Shown here piece by piece: positions 63,545 through 64,000 of a stretch of DNA of 64,000 nt (position 1 is the stretch's first letter; every line of letters begins with the position of its first letter). Origin of the DNA: Pedobacter sp. Leaf41 (GTDB lineage: Bacteria > Bacteroidota > Bacteroidia > Sphingobacteriales > Sphingobacteriaceae); the NCBI RefSeq assembly GCF_001422545.1, contig NZ_LMLE01000001.1, positions 791,319 through 855,318 of the forward strand, written 5' to 3'. The notes under the pieces were generated by a model that searched no databases, was not told where the DNA came from, and worked only from the letters and a program-made list of their open reading frames with translations. The position numbers were made by a program, and so were the translations under genes.

Positions 63545-64000
63545 ATGAGAACATTGAAATTATTTACGGTATTACTATTCTCTGTGTTAGCATTGAATGT
63601 TTCTGCGCAGCAGAAAAAATATGTAATGGTTATTCACGGCGGTGCCGGAACCATTTTAAAAAAAAATATGACCCCTGAAAAAGAAGCTGCTTATATTGCT
63701 GTTTTAACCCAGGCTTTGCAGGCAGGTTATGAAAAAATTAAATCGGGCAAAACCAGTTTAGATGCAGTGGAAGCAACTATTCATGTGATGGAAAACGACC
63801 CACATTTCAACGCTGGTAAAGGTGCGGTTTTCACCCACGATGGTAAAAACGAACTGGACGCCGCCATTATGGATGGTAAAACATTGATGGCAGGAGCGGT
63901 TGCCGGAGTGACCACAGTGAAAAATCCAATTTCTGCAGCAAGAGCGGTGATGGAAAAATCGGAGCATGTGATGATGGTTGGCGCTGGTGCGGATCTATTC
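63545..64000 (+). CDS. Isoaspartyl peptidase/L-asparaginase, exported, cut by window end
   Basis: The first 152 residues of an Ntn-hydrolase family protein; the catalytic Thr and the rest lie beyond the window. A signal peptide (1-21, ending VSA-QQ) is followed by the family start VMVIHGGAGT (27-36), the FNAGKGAVF segment (88-96) and ELDAAIMDG (103-111), then VKNPISAARAVM. The enzyme splits beta-aspartyl dipeptides such as beta-Asp-Arg into free amino acids. With a signal peptide it should work in the periplasm. It starts six bases after the cyanophycinase stop, so the two are co-transcribed. Confidence 0.9.
   Translation, partial: MRTLKLFTVLLFSVLALNVSAQQKKYVMVIHGGAGTILKKNMTPEKEAAYIAVLTQALQAGYEKIKSGKTSLDAVEATIHVMENDPHFNAGKGAVFTHDGKNELDAAIMDGKTLMAGAVAGVTTVKNPISAARAVMEKSEHVMMVGAGADLF

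Noticed and set aside
1..64000. tRNA, rRNA or intact insertion sequence
   Set aside because: No tRNA cloverleaf, rRNA-like sequence or complete transposase gene was recognised anywhere in the window.

Overview
The window looks like a stretch of chromosome from a member of the Bacteroidota, most likely Sphingobacteriaceae and close to Pedobacter. This is an inference from gene content: three SusC/SusD pairs, several Bacteroidota-type DUF proteins (DUF3570, DUF4266, DUF5683, DUF4293, DUF2891), BshC, an ECF sigma/FecR pair, low GC, few Shine-Dalgarno sequences, and several copies of the TAnnTTTG -7 promoter element. No rRNA, tRNA, CRISPR array, prophage or intact insertion sequence was seen.

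Layout. (1) 0.45-0.65 kb: a small possible DNA-binding protein among TTGCA inverted repeats. (2) 8.3-0.7 kb, minus strand: a tightly packed run of LtaS-like phosphotransferase, thioredoxin-like protein, ApbE flavin transferase without a signal peptide, Cys-tailed DUF4266 lipoprotein, DUF3570 protein, response regulator, histidine kinase and PAP2 phosphatase. Four-base overlaps and short gaps suggest one transcription unit joining an uncharacterised flavin/thiol module to a two-component system. (3) 8.5-13.6 kb: a hypothetical exported protein, a cupin, a desaturase and a TonB-dependent receptor. (4) 13.9-22.3 kb: SusC/SusD with an S9 peptidase, convergent with an OppA-like lipoprotein, which suggests peptide uptake. 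(5) 22.4-24.9 kb: a lone binding-protein-like domain, DUF2891, a six-unit array of about 73 bp repeats, and an FMN reductase. (6) 25.1-29.7 kb: housekeeping operon parA-parB-DUF5683-dapB, then lepB behind a 12-copy heptamer repeat and a G-quadruplex-forming element.

(7) 30.0-42.4 kb: a large plus-strand locus of SusC/SusD, a redoxin, a cytochrome c-copper monooxygenase fusion with all the copper ligands of peptidylglycine monooxygenase, a ROK regulator, a GH29 fucosidase and a GH3 glycosidase. (8) 47.1-42.5 kb, minus strand: a second GH29 with a duplicated C-terminal domain, bshC and an Ldh-family dehydrogenase. (9) 47.3-55.6 kb: DEAD-box helicase with an RGG tail, DUF4293, an alpha/beta hydrolase, truA and an ABC exporter. 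(10) 55.6-64.0 kb: ECF sigma factor, FecR anti-sigma, STN-containing SusC, SusD, lipoprotein cyanophycinase and an exported isoaspartyl peptidase that runs off the end. This last block reads as a self-regulated locus for taking up and degrading cyanophycin or other isoaspartyl peptides.

The strongest candidates for undescribed biology are the flavin/thiol operon (2), the cyanophycinase locus (10), the cytochrome-copper monooxygenase with its redoxin partner (7), and the 73 bp repeat array (5).
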